Notes under the pieces: generated by a model
Database searches by the model: none
The model's input: only the letters and a program-made list of their open reading frames with translations
Told to the model about the DNA's origin: nothing
Translations under genes and position numbers: made by a program
Assembly (NCBI RefSeq): GCF_003610015.1
Contig: NZ_AP018933.1
Span: 434,001-498,000, forward strand
Length of the DNA stretch: 64,000 nucleotides
DNA from: Zymobacter palmae
GTDB lineage: Bacteria; Pseudomonadota; Gammaproteobacteria; Pseudomonadales; Halomonadaceae
Reading direction: 5' to 3'
Shown here: positions 28,793 to 38,102 of the stretch, piece by piece
Position numbering within the stretch: the stretch's first letter is position 1
Layout of the letters: every line of letters begins with the position of its first letter

Positions 28793-29649
28793 GCGGGGCA
28801 AGGCTCCCGAGGTGTCCACTGTTCTATAAGGGCCCATTCTTTAGCGGTCATGGCATTGAGCATGGCAGTAAGCGGGTGACCTTCGGTTCGATGGCGCATC
28901 ATCAACTGGTGAAATTTTGGCGTTGCATCAAAGCGCCAGCGCAGCTGTGTGCCGATGAGTGTGAAGGTGATTCGGTCGGTGCTGTCATCCAATCCTTGTT
29001 GGTTCGCTATGGCTAACCAAGCCTCAATGATGTGGTAATGGTCGTCGGGCAAACGCACTGGGGCGATATAATCCATCCAAGCGCGGCGAACATGTTCGAC
29101 CTCGTCTGTATAGCCAATAGCCTGCCATTGATGCTGGTCAATGCAGCGAAGAGGCTGTCGCGTTGAAGGGCATACCAACGTGTGTGGTGTGTAATGGGCA
29201 TCTAACAGTGTCCAATGTGTCACGGGGCCCATCAATGTGCGGCGCTGGCCGTCATCCAGAATATGCTCGAGTTGATCCAGTACACGGGGATCAAAATAAC
29301 GCAACAGCATGCGGCGCCGGTCCGCTGTATGTTGCACTAGTTGGCTTTCTAGGTGAGTTACCAGCGTTAGCGGAGAGGCCGTTGTGACAAGCCAGCCGCA
29401 GAAGGTTTCGCGGGGCCAGCGTTTGGTCTTCAGCCATTCTGTCGCCTGTTCTTTGATGTCGGGGCGCTGGTGCAGATCAATAAGACGCAGCGCCCAGTGT
29501 GCTGGCTGCTTAAGGTGGGGCTGGTGAATGACGTATAACCCTTTGTCAGGCGTTACGTCGCTTGCACTCGTTAGGTGTTGAGGGTCTTGATGGCGTGGGT
29601 TAAGCAGTAGGTAACGAGGCGGCGGTGCCGATGATGCGTCAGCGATCAT
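28789..29649 (-). CDS. DUF4123 T6SS adaptor/chaperone
   Basis: 286 residues. The arrangement YLLLNPRHQDPQHL...WALRLIDL...GWLVTTASPLTLVTHLESQL...RMLLRYFDPRVLDQL is the DUF4123 domain, with the RYFDPRVL motif central to the family (about residues 95-105). The C-terminal part carries a helical region (HHIIEAWLAIANQQGLDD). DUF4123 proteins (Tec/Tap-1) load specific effectors onto VgrG. The gene is directly upstream of the effector and overlaps it by four bases, which identifies the cargo. No vgrG lies next to it. Composition is like the core genome (35 of 60 G/C at 29041-29100). Confidence 0.88.
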   Translation of the reverse strand: MIADASSAPPPRYLLLNPRHQDPQHLTSASDVTPDKGLYVIHQPHLKQPAHWALRLIDLHQRPDIKEQATEWLKTKRWPRETFCGWLVTTASPLTLVTHLESQLVQHTADRRRMLLRYFDPRVLDQLEHILDDGQRRTLMGPVTHWTLLDAHYTPHTLVCPSTRQPLRCIDQHQWQAIGYTDEVEHVRRAWMDYIAPVRLPDDHYHIIEAWLAIANQQGLDDSTDRITFTLIGTQLRWRFDATPKFHQLMMRHRTEGHPLTAMLNAMTAKEWALIEQWTPREPCPA

Positions 29650-29886
29650 GACGAGGTCCTTCTGCCAACATTGGATGGAAAATGCTAGCGCACATAGGTA
29701 GATATGCCGACTCGTTATAGTGTCGCAGCATAATCGGGAGCGTTATCTGTTGCTTCCTAAAAGAAACTTCCTTGCGTGCACCTCTGCACGATGGGGGGCT
29801 TGCAGGTATGATAGGGTGCTCACGCTGCCCGAATCGTCAGCCTTCTTTTTTCCGTTATTTCTGTGTCAGCCAAAAGGTCTCGTTGC

Positions 29887-31347
29887 ATGTCTCATACCTT
29901 TCTTTTTCACGACTATGAAACCTTCGGGGCCGACCCTCGTCGTGATCGGCCGTCTCAGTTTGCGGCGATTCGTACCGATGCAGACTTCAACGAAATCGGT
30001 GAGCCTGTCGTGCTGTTCTGCAAGGTATCGGATGACTATCTGCCGCATCCGGCCGCCTGCGTGCTGACGCGCATCACGCCTCAGAAGGCCAACCGGCGGG
30101 GGCTGCCGGAGATTGAGTTCGCGGAGGCCGTGCATGCCATGATGTGTGAGCCCAACTCCTGTGTGCTGGGCTACAACTCGCTGCGCTTCGACGATGAAGT
30201 TACGCGTCATCTGTTCTACCGCAACCTGCTGGATCCCTATGGGCGTGAGTGGCAGAACGGTAACTCTCGCTGGGATCTGATTGACGTCGTGCGTGCGTTC
30301 TATGCTCTGCGTCCAGAGGGCATCGAGTGGCCGATGCGCGAGCTGCCAGACGGGCGCAAGGCGCCGAGTTTCAAGCTTGAGCATCTGACGGCAGCTAACG
30401 GCATTCCACATGAAGGGGCGCACGATGCGCTGTCCGATGTACGCGCTACGATTGCACTGGCGAAGCTGCTGCGGGCAGCCAATCCGCGGTTGTTCGACTA
30501 CCTGTTCTCGTTGCGTAGCAAACACAAGGTCAACGAAATGCTGGACGTGGTCGCACGTCGTCCGGTTGTCCATGTGTCGCGCCGTTACCCGGCTGCTCAA
30601 GGGTGCAGTGCGCTGGTGGTGCCGTTAGCGCGTCATCCCAGTAATCCCAATGGGATCATTGTCTGTGACCTGTCAGTCGATCCGACGCCGCTGCAGACCC
30701 TGACGGCGGAGCAGATTCGCGAGCGCGTGTTTATCAGCAACGATGATCTTCCCGAGGGAGAAACGCGTATCCCGTTGAAGGTCATTCATGCAAACCGTTG
30801 TCCTGTCGTGCTGCCGATTAAAGCGCTGGATGTCGCTGCTGCCGAACGTTTGGGGTTGGATAAGACCGCCGCCGAGCAGCACTGGCAGCAGTTGGTGGCG
30901 GATCCCACGCTGATGGGCAAGGTCTCAGCGGTGTTCGACAAGGCTCATCCTGATGATGAGTCGCCCGACCCCGATACCATGCTGTATAGCGGCAGCTTCT
31001 TCTCGGCATCTGACAAGCGTGAAATGGCGCAGGTGCATCAGCGTGAGTCGGGATGGGATCTGGTGGGTATGGCTCCTGCCTTTCAGGACCTTCGCCTACC
31101 GGAGATGCTGTTCCGAGTGCGGGCTCGCAGCTACCCGGATACGTTGGAAACGGCTGAGCGTCAGCAGTGGGAGGCTTTCCGTTGGGAGCGCTTCAACGAT
31201 GCGCAACACAGTGCACTAACGCTGACCAATTTTGCACGTGAAATTGAACGCTACAATCAGCAGGACCTGACGCCTGAGGTCAGGCAGATTCTGGAAGAAG
31301 TGGTGATGCACGTCGAGTCGATCATGCCGTCTCAGGCCTTCGAGTGA
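29887..31347 (+). CDS. sbcB: Exodeoxyribonuclease I
   Basis: 486 residues, matching ExoI (475 in E. coli). It is a DEDDh 3'-5' single-strand DNA exonuclease. Exo I motif FHDYETFGADPRRDRPSQFA is near residue 7, exo II is LGYNSLRFDDEVTRHLFYRN, and exo III is HDALSDVRATIALA. The SH3-like and C-terminal helical parts follow. It acts in recombination and mismatch repair and degrades ssDNA. ATG 29887 gives the family start MSHTFLFHDYET and has AAGG nine bases upstream. Confidence 0.96.
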   Translation: MSHTFLFHDYETFGADPRRDRPSQFAAIRTDADFNEIGEPVVLFCKVSDDYLPHPAACVLTRITPQKANRRGLPEIEFAEAVHAMMCEPNSCVLGYNSLRFDDEVTRHLFYRNLLDPYGREWQNGNSRWDLIDVVRAFYALRPEGIEWPMRELPDGRKAPSFKLEHLTAANGIPHEGAHDALSDVRATIALAKLLRAANPRLFDYLFSLRSKHKVNEMLDVVARRPVVHVSRRYPAAQGCSALVVPLARHPSNPNGIIVCDLSVDPTPLQTLTAEQIRERVFISNDDLPEGETRIPLKVIHANRCPVVLPIKALDVAAAERLGLDKTAAEQHWQQLVADPTLMGKVSAVFDKAHPDDESPDPDTMLYSGSFFSASDKREMAQVHQRESGWDLVGMAPAFQDLRLPEMLFRVRARSYPDTLETAERQQWEAFRWERFNDAQHSALTLTNFAREIERYNQQDLTPEVRQILEEVVMHVESIMPSQAFE

Positions 31348-31402
31348 GCGGCGCCACCGCGGTATAGCATTCAGGCACGCGCGCAGAGGTGATTCTCTTG
31401 CA

Positions 31403-31440
31403 ACGAAGCCCCCGTCATAGGGTTATGACGGGGGCTTCGT
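31403..31440. terminator. Strong bidirectional terminator between sbcB and the M16 protease
   Basis: A perfect 17-bp inverted repeat (31403-31419 with 31424-31440) with a four-base loop lies between convergent genes. T-tracts are short on both sides, but stem strength is high. Confidence 0.75.
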
Positions 31441-31464
31441 GCATTTCTCGGTAGGGAAAACCGC

Positions 31465-34368
31465 CTATTTTGCACCTAGCGGAAACGGTTTCAGTGCACC
31501 GGTGATGTCATCCGTGGTCGCGGGCACATCTTTGTCCGATACGGCATCGAAACGTGGAGCCGTCCGGAAGGTGTGCCATGTGCTCTGGATGTCCTTAACG
31601 GTCACTTGCTGCACGGCCTTGATTAGGGTGTCGCGGCGATTGAAATCCGTCCAGCCGTAGAGTACCTGCACCCAGACGCGATCCGTCAGTTCGTTCAGGC
31701 TGCTGTCACGCTCCTTAAGGGAGGCGACAAGGGCATCCTTGTAGCGCTGCAGTTGTTTTGGTGTCAGTGTCTTCATCGTGCTGTCGAACTGATTTTCCCA
31801 TGCGCCGACGCGCTCGAAGAGCACTTGGCTGCTGCGGGTTGGTGACTGCAGCACATACATGATGCCGGGCACCTGAAGGATGCTGTTTTCACGTGCCGTT
31901 GCCACATAACCGAGCTGCTCGCGAGTGCGCAGCTGAGTGAAAAACGGCTGGCTCATCAACTGGCCCAGCACCATGTAGCGCGCCGTTTCGGCAGGGCTGT
32001 CGCTGCGGGCCTGGGTATAACGGAAAATGGCCGAGTCTTTCTGATCGGTCTGTGGGCGGAAGGCCGGCAGGGTACCTTTCAAGGCCAGCGCCTTCGGTTT
32101 GATATCCGGGGTCAACGGAAGCTGAGGTTTCAGCTGCGCGTTGATGACATTGGCCGTCTTGCGTGCGGTAGCTTCATCAAGGTTGCCCACGACGACACCT
32201 TGAATATGCAGCTCCTTGAGCCACTGCTGGCGATACTCAATCAGGTCCTGCAGGGTCAGGTCTTTCAGCGCATCCATTTCCTGGGGCGTGGACCAATGCG
32301 GTGTGATCAGGCGGCGGTTCGCTTGGCTGATGAGCTGGCGGAACAACGTGCCGTGTTCTTCGTTGCGCAGCATGTCGGTTGTTCGCTGCTTGATGCGGTT
32401 GAAGCTGTCAGCCTTTATCTCGCCTGTCTGCAGTTGGCGAAGCAGCGTATCCATAACATCGGGCTGACGGTCACGCCACCCTGCCAGCGAAATGGTGGTG
32501 CCGTAGATATGCGCGCTGGCCCCGCTGGTCTGTCCTGCTTCAGCAGCCGGATAGAGCGTTTCTGCCAGGCTGTCGTTGAGCCAGCGTGTCAACAGGATGT
32601 TCAGCATGTGATCGCGGGGTGTGCGAGCGCTGAGCGGGTTGATCAGGTTAAGGCGCCATTCCACACTCGGGGTGCCGAAGGCGCTGTCGGGAGCGTACCA
32701 CAGGTCCATGCCGGGCTGAGTCGTGATTTGGTGTGGCTTCGCCGACGTCAGTGGCAGCACGGTCAGATCTCGGGCAATAAACGGGTTCTGGGTGGGAACG
32801 CGTAGTCCCTCAAGAGCCTTGCCGGTAGGCCACTGGACCATACGTTCGGCCGTGTAGGGGACCTTGAAGTCTTGAGTGGTCTTGTCGCCTTTAACATCCG
32901 GTGCTGTGTACAGGCGCAGCAGGCGCTGCGGTGTCATGCTGTCGAGTACGTGTTGGATCAAGGCCGGGTCGAAGCGTTCGAGGCGGAAGTTGGCCACGTT
33001 CACTTCACTGATCGGTACTTGCTGCATGACCAGTGCGAGCATCGAGGCACGCTCGAATGAGGTGTCGGTCTGCAGGAAGCGGAACTGCTGGCGTAGCAGC
33101 AGCGACAGTTCGTCGAAGCGCCATGGTTCGATGCTGTGACGAGCTTGGTCGATGTAGGCAAATACGCTGGCTTGGATGTCGTCGAGGTGATGACGGCCTT
33201 CGGGCGTCAGAGAGATGTCGATGGCCATCAGGTCCTGACGACGGTCGGTGTCGACAGTGTCTACGCTCAGGCCCGTCGCCCAGCCTTTTTCACGCAGACG
33301 GCTCAGCAGGCTGCCTTCGCTTTCGTTGCCCAGTACAGAGCCGATGATACGTACGGGTTGCTGTTCCATATGCAGCAGATCCGACGGCACTTGGAAGATG
33401 AACTGGACTTCAGGGGTTTCCTGCTGGCTGCGGGCGGTGACAGCGAGGGGGAACTGATCGGGGCGTATCAGGTCTGCCGTAATAGGGGCGTCGTCGATTT
33501 TGCGATCAGGAACGTCCTTAAAGGAGGCTCGTACCCACTGCTCCAACTGTTCGATCGGCTGCGGCCCCATGACCACCAGCTTCATATTCCGAGCACTGTA
33601 ATGATGGGTATAGAACGCGAGTAGACGATCACGCAGCGTGCCCGCGGGGCCATCCTTCAGTGTATCTAGACTGCCGACGCTGAAACGGTGGAACGGGTGG
33701 GCGGGGTTGGTCACCAGATTGAGGACGTCGTTGATGCGGAACGCGTCATTCTGCATCTGCATCTGGTACTCGGAGTTGACCGCATGGCGTTCACGATCGA
33801 CGAATTCAGGATTGAACTGGGGAGCGACGAAGAACTGCGCAAAGCGATCCAACGCTTCCTTGTAGTGGTCTGGTGTGATCGAGAAGATGAAGTTCGTATG
33901 ATCGGAGGCCGTGTAGGCGTTGGTCTGTCCGCTATTGGCCGAAATGAAGTCCATGAACTCGCCCGGCGTTGGATAGCGCTGGGTGCTGATAAACAGCATG
34001 TGCTCAAGGAAGTGGGCCAGCCCCGGAACGTCGGCCGGCTCCTGTGCGCTCCCTGCATTGACGTCCATTGCTGCACTGGCCTTATCCGCGCGAGGATCAT
34101 GGACCAGAAGCACTTGCAGACCATTTGCTAGCGTCACCGTACGGTACTGGGACGGATCGTTGGGACTGCTGATGATGGTCGATGAGGCGGGGTTGCGTGC
34201 TGGCAGAGTCAGGTCAATGCCCTGATGGGCCGGCGTCGTCTGTGTCGTAGCTGGCGTGAGTGCCAGTGCCGGGGTGGCCATGGGTACCAGCAGACTACCG
34301 ATCAGCAGGCCGCTTGCCAGCTGTGGCAGGCGGAGGCGTTGCAGATGAAGCGTTGGGCGTCGTGTCAT
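31465..34368 (-). CDS. M16-family zinc metalloprotease (pitrilysin/protease III type)
   Basis: 967 residues, close to pitrilysin PtrA (962). It has a signal peptide (LASGLLIGSLLVPMATPALA). The inverted zinc motif HFLEH (HxxEH) lies in the first M16 domain with the distal glutamate downstream in RHAVNSEYQMQ. Three further M16-like domains include the C-terminal REQLGYVATA. It is a periplasmic peptidase that degrades small proteins and peptides. ATG 34368 is preferred (AGGA eight bases upstream); ATG 34377 overlaps that site. It starts 57 bp after the SRAP-like gene and is probably co-transcribed with it. Confidence 0.92.
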   Translation of the reverse strand: MTRRPTLHLQRLRLPQLASGLLIGSLLVPMATPALALTPATTQTTPAHQGIDLTLPARNPASSTIISSPNDPSQYRTVTLANGLQVLLVHDPRADKASAAMDVNAGSAQEPADVPGLAHFLEHMLFISTQRYPTPGEFMDFISANSGQTNAYTASDHTNFIFSITPDHYKEALDRFAQFFVAPQFNPEFVDRERHAVNSEYQMQMQNDAFRINDVLNLVTNPAHPFHRFSVGSLDTLKDGPAGTLRDRLLAFYTHHYSARNMKLVVMGPQPIEQLEQWVRASFKDVPDRKIDDAPITADLIRPDQFPLAVTARSQQETPEVQFIFQVPSDLLHMEQQPVRIIGSVLGNESEGSLLSRLREKGWATGLSVDTVDTDRRQDLMAIDISLTPEGRHHLDDIQASVFAYIDQARHSIEPWRFDELSLLLRQQFRFLQTDTSFERASMLALVMQQVPISEVNVANFRLERFDPALIQHVLDSMTPQRLLRLYTAPDVKGDKTTQDFKVPYTAERMVQWPTGKALEGLRVPTQNPFIARDLTVLPLTSAKPHQITTQPGMDLWYAPDSAFGTPSVEWRLNLINPLSARTPRDHMLNILLTRWLNDSLAETLYPAAEAGQTSGASAHIYGTTISLAGWRDRQPDVMDTLLRQLQTGEIKADSFNRIKQRTTDMLRNEEHGTLFRQLISQANRRLITPHWSTPQEMDALKDLTLQDLIEYRQQWLKELHIQGVVVGNLDEATARKTANVINAQLKPQLPLTPDIKPKALALKGTLPAFRPQTDQKDSAIFRYTQARSDSPAETARYMVLGQLMSQPFFTQLRTREQLGYVATARENSILQVPGIMYVLQSPTRSSQVLFERVGAWENQFDSTMKTLTPKQLQRYKDALVASLKERDSSLNELTDRVWVQVLYGWTDFNRRDTLIKAVQQVTVKDIQSTWHTFRTAPRFDAVSDKDVPATTDDITGALKPFPLGAK

Positions 34369-34424
34369 GTAGGACATCCTATCTGTCTGTGGTGAAGGCG
34401 CTTCTATGCGTCTAGGGGGCCGTG

Positions 34425-35171
34425 TCACTGCTGTGTGTCAGTGTCATCATTGCGAGGAGCGGTGCGCATTGGGCCAACCGGATGGCTTAAGTGCCACTCC
34501 TGACAGGACGGCGCGTTGATAGCGCGGCTGACGGGAAAGATGCCCAGCGCATCAAGCGGCGCAGGTGATAGCAGAGCACAGGCTTCTTCTGGTGTCGTCG
34601 TAGCAGAAAGCCAAGTCGAAACTGACTCTGGTTCCAGAATAGCAGGAAGACGATCGCTGAACGGTGCAATCAGCGCATTGGATTCGAGGGTAATCAGCGC
34701 AAAAGATTCCCGCCCTCGTGGCGATGAAGAAGAATGGGCGGGCATCGTCTTTTGTAAAGGGTCTGGGTAGAACGTGCGGATGCCCGCTAGCAGTAGCGGT
34801 CGCCGGTCGACGTGCGTCACCATGAACGGCTGCTTGCCACTGGCCTGCGTCATCCAGATATAGATGCCCGTCACGGGAACGAGGCAGCGGTGATGGCGAG
34901 CGTCGCGATACATGGGGCGACTATCCAACGCATCTAATCGAGCGCAGTGCGGGGCCCGATCCAGCTGCTTAAGCCACGGTGGCGTCAGTCCCCAGAAGGC
35001 CGAGCGCAGTTCTGGCGCGCCTTCCTCTGTCAGCGCGATGATACTGGTGGGGTGGCGTGGGGAGTGATTGGGGCTGGTCAGCAGTGGCTGGCGAATCGTT
35101 GGCGACGGAAGGCCCGTCGGCGTCAAGAGGGCCGCGATATTCATCTCGGCGATATGCAGGCGTCCAGCCAT
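34425..35171 (-). CDS. SRAP (YedK/HMCES) fold protein lacking catalytic residues
   Basis: 248 residues aligning by eye with SOS response-associated peptidases. FWGLTPPWL matches the family FWGYAPGWW, CARLDALDSRPMYRDA the ARVETAATSRMF block, RCLVPVTGIYIW the FADGWFEW block and SDRLPAIL the HDRRPLVL block. Intact family members crosslink abasic sites through Cys2 with help from an Asn, a Glu and a His. Here position 2 is Ala (MAGR), the Asn is Cys76, the Glu is Ile105 and the His is Ser172. GGAG stands seven bases before ATG 35171, so the MAGR start is real. A catalytically inactive DNA-binding or decayed paralogue is likely. Confidence 0.8.
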   Translation of the reverse strand: MAGRLHIAEMNIAALLTPTGLPSPTIRQPLLTSPNHSPRHPTSIIALTEEGAPELRSAFWGLTPPWLKQLDRAPHCARLDALDSRPMYRDARHHRCLVPVTGIYIWMTQASGKQPFMVTHVDRRPLLLAGIRTFYPDPLQKTMPAHSSSSPRGRESFALITLESNALIAPFSDRLPAILEPESVSTWLSATTTPEEACALLSPAPLDALGIFPVSRAINAPSCQEWHLSHPVGPMRTAPRNDDTDTQQ

Positions 35172-35373
35172 GCAGCAGCTCCTGTACGTAAGTACATGTC
35201 GGTGGGCGGTGATAATGCAACTTACTGATGTTACTGATACTATTTTGCTTTAGCCTGGCGAAGTAATGCCAATATTTCCAGTATGTCATGCTTGCATCTG
35301 ATTGTGGGCACGATATGCTGACAATACCATCGGAAACAGTGTTTGATATCCGAGTCGATCATCGAGGAGCACC

Positions 35374-36006
35374 ATGATGGCGCGTCCACGTCAGCATGCG
35401 CCGGAAGCCTTGCATGCCAAGGTTATGGCGGCCTGCAGTGAATGGCTGGTATCCCGGTCGGTTCACCACCTGTCCTTGCGTTCTCTGGCGCGAGATATTG
35501 GCTGTGCCCCCAGCACGCTGCTGAAGCTTTATGGTAGCTTCAACAACCTGCTGCAGTATGTGAATATCGAGACCTTGGCCATTCTGCGCTCGACCGTCGA
35601 TGCGCGTAGCCATGTTCCCGCAGAAGAGCTACTTGGCGCGCTGGCCGCGTCCTACTGGAGCTTTGCCCACGATAATCCTTATCGCTGGGAGCTGCTGTTC
35701 GACTATCCTCTGGCACAGGAAGGGGAGCTCGATCAGCGTCAGAATGTCGCGATCGAAGAGTTGTTCGTGGTCGTTCACGCCGCACTGAAAGAAATCTGCC
35801 CGTCACTTGACGAAGTGGTGCTCAGCCGAATGGCGCGTACCCTTTGGGGGAGCGTACATGGGCTGGTACAGCTGGGCCTGAACGATCGTTTGGGCCAATG
35901 GAACGGCAAGGCCTATCAGGTGCCCGAACTGCTGGATCAGCTACTCGACATGACGCTGGCGGGGTTGAAAGCCAGCTGCCCGTTGCCGGGGGCTTCTGAG
36001 TCCTGA
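35374..36006 (+). CDS. TetR/AcrR-family regulator with WHG-type C-terminal domain
   Basis: 210 residues. The N-terminal TetR helix-turn-helix is LSLRSLARDIGCAPSTLLKLYGSFNNLLQYV (about 33-63). The ligand-binding part contains YRWELLFDYP and LWGSVHGLVQLGLNDRL, typical of TetR_C_33/WHG regulators. GAGGAG precedes ATG 35374 (ATG 35377 is also possible). It is divergent from the SRAP-like gene and 81 bp before the MFS-acyltransferase fusion; either could be a target. Confidence 0.87.
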   Translation: MMARPRQHAPEALHAKVMAACSEWLVSRSVHHLSLRSLARDIGCAPSTLLKLYGSFNNLLQYVNIETLAILRSTVDARSHVPAEELLGALAASYWSFAHDNPYRWELLFDYPLAQEGELDQRQNVAIEELFVVVHAALKEICPSLDEVVLSRMARTLWGSVHGLVQLGLNDRLGQWNGKAYQVPELLDQLLDMTLAGLKASCPLPGASES

Positions 36007-36087
36007 GCCCGAAGCGAGCGGCCAGTGGCGTAGCGATGTTCGATGCTTTTCTTCTTTCCTGATCCCTCTCATTGACGGAATGCATGA

Positions 36088-37956
36088 ATGAATTTGATGC
36101 AGGACAGGCGCTTTGCGCCGTTCTTCTGGACCCAAGCGCTGGGAGCGTTCAACGATAACGTTTTCAAGCAGATCATCTTACTGCTGCTGACGTTCGAAGC
36201 GGCACCGCACATGCATTGGAACAGCTCGTTGCTGAACAGCATCGGTATGATGCTGTTCATGATGCCGACCTTGCTGTTCTCATCCTGGGGTGGCCGTCTG
36301 GCCGACACCCGAGACAAGGCCACTTTGATTCGCACACTCAAGACGTTCGAAGTGGCCTGTATGGTGCTGGCGGCACTGGCTATTTGGTACGAAGCTTATG
36401 TCGCGATGATGGGCATCCTAGCGCTGATCGGTATTCAGGCGGCGCTGTTCGGCCCCGTCAAGTACGCCATCCTTCCCCAGCATGTACCGCGTGCGCATCT
36501 TGTCGGAGCAAATGCTTGGATTGAGATGGGGACCTTCTTGGCTATCCTGCTCGGCACGATACTGGCCGGGGCCATGATTGAGCTACCCGATAGCCACCGC
36601 TATAGCATTATCGGTGTCACCCTCATTGCCGTAGCGCTGGCCGGTTGGTGGTCGTCCTGCCGCATTCCTACCGCACCTCCGCAGCAAAGCGCAGGTGGCA
36701 GTCAGGCCATCACGCGTAGCGCCCTGAAGCAGTTCTGGACACAGCGTTCCATGCGCTTTGCCATTTTGGGGATCAGCCTGTTTTGGTTTCTCGGCACGTG
36801 CTACCTCTCGCAGCTCAATGTGTGGGCCAAGGAGATCGCCGGTGGTAACGCCAGCATGATCAGCGCACTGATGGCTGCGTTTGCCATTGGGGTCGGGCTG
36901 GGGGCACTGCTGTACTCCAAGCTGTCGGCCGGGCGTCTGGAGCTGGGGTTGGTGCCGATCGGGGCGCTAGTGATTGCCGTCTGCGGGACGTTGTTCGCCT
37001 ATTCCGGCCCGACAGGTGGGGCTGTGGAAGAGTTGGGGCTGATGATCCGTCTGCGTGATGGCACGTTGCCACCTATGATGCTGGAGCTGATCGGTGTCGG
37101 TATCGGGGGCGGGCTGTACATCATGCCGCTGTATCTGATGCTGCAGATCAAAAGCGATCCCGGTCATCGTGCGCGCATGGTGGCGGTTAACAACATCGTC
37201 AACGCCTTGTTCATGCTGGTGGCGTCGCTGTTCGCGATCCTAATCACCAACGTATTGCAGTGGTCACTGCCTGTCTTCTATGCGCTGGTGGCGCTGTGCG
37301 CGCTGCTGATCGGCGTGGCGTGCTTCGGTTACAACCCGCGGCCGTGCCTGCGCATTATGATCTTTATGGGCATGCGGCTGTGCTATAAGCTGCGCATCAA
37401 GGGGCGTGAGTTCATTCCGGAAGAAGGGGCTGCCGTCGTGGTGTGCAACCACGTCAGTTATACCGATGCCCTTATTCTGGCGGCAGCGAGTCCTCGACCA
37501 CTGCGCTTCGTAATGTATGCCCCCATCTATGAGATGCCGCTCGTCAACGGTTTCTGCCGCGTCGCGGGCGCTATCCCGATCAATAACGCGCGCAATACGC
37601 CGTCTGCGATGCGCCGCACGTTTCATCAGATCAAGAAAGCATTGGATGCTGGCGAAGTAGTGATGATCTTCCCAGAAGGGCAGCTGACGCGTAACGGCGA
37701 GATTGGTTCGTTCCAACGTGGCATCGAACGCATCATCCAGGAAACGCCAGTCCCTGTTATTCCTGCTGCGTTATCAGGGCTGTGGGGGGGGTGGGGAACC
37801 TACAAGGATACGCCACCGTTCAGTGGTTGGCCGAAGAAGATCCATGCCCGCGTACGCATGATGTTTGGTGAGCCTGTGCCGCCTGAACAGGTGACGCGAG
37901 AACTACTCTATCAGCGCGTATGTCAGCTGAAACAGTATCTCGACAGTCTGCACTAG
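36088..37956 (+). CDS. MFS transporter fused to PlsC-type acyltransferase
   Basis: 622 residues. Residues 1 to about 415 are an MFS permease like LplT (RFAPFFWTQALGAFNDNVFKQ, then FGPVKYAILPQ). Residues about 425-622 are a 1-acyl-glycerophosphate acyltransferase domain with the HX4D motif in CNHVSYTDA, the FPEGQLTRNG substrate motif and VIPAALSG. In E. coli LplT flips lysophospholipids inward and the separate Aas reacylates them. Here the flippase and acyltransferase are fused, but the AMP-ligase part of Aas is absent. The likely role is lysophospholipid recycling at the inner membrane. A terminator follows. Confidence 0.9.
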   Translation: MNLMQDRRFAPFFWTQALGAFNDNVFKQIILLLLTFEAAPHMHWNSSLLNSIGMMLFMMPTLLFSSWGGRLADTRDKATLIRTLKTFEVACMVLAALAIWYEAYVAMMGILALIGIQAALFGPVKYAILPQHVPRAHLVGANAWIEMGTFLAILLGTILAGAMIELPDSHRYSIIGVTLIAVALAGWWSSCRIPTAPPQQSAGGSQAITRSALKQFWTQRSMRFAILGISLFWFLGTCYLSQLNVWAKEIAGGNASMISALMAAFAIGVGLGALLYSKLSAGRLELGLVPIGALVIAVCGTLFAYSGPTGGAVEELGLMIRLRDGTLPPMMLELIGVGIGGGLYIMPLYLMLQIKSDPGHRARMVAVNNIVNALFMLVASLFAILITNVLQWSLPVFYALVALCALLIGVACFGYNPRPCLRIMIFMGMRLCYKLRIKGREFIPEEGAAVVVCNHVSYTDALILAAASPRPLRFVMYAPIYEMPLVNGFCRVAGAIPINNARNTPSAMRRTFHQIKKALDAGEVVMIFPEGQLTRNGEIGSFQRGIERIIQETPVPVIPAALSGLWGGWGTYKDTPPFSGWPKKIHARVRMMFGEPVPPEQVTRELLYQRVCQLKQYLDSLH

Positions 37957-37981
37957 CCGCCGTAAAGGGTGGGTGAGAACC

Positions 37982-38017
37982 AAAATGCCGATGCCTTAAC
38001 AGGGCGTCGGCATTTTT
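37982..38017 (+). terminator. Terminator after the MFS-acyltransferase gene
   Basis: A 14-bp stem (AAAATGCCGATGCC with GGCGTCGGCATTTT, one G-T pair) ends in a T-run. A-rich DNA on the other side could also let it work for leftward transcription. Confidence 0.8.
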
Positions 38018-38102
38018 ATAGGGGGTATGGTTTTTATGCGGCCTGATTATGCTTCTTCAGCGGTTCTATCGCCTTTTTATGCTCGGGCTTGGTCTCGAAC
38101 TG

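Noticed and set aside
24667-29649. Full T6SS cluster or prophage tail module
   Set aside because: Only an adaptor, an effector and a Sel1 protein are present; there are no sheath, baseplate, membrane-complex or tail genes on either side.
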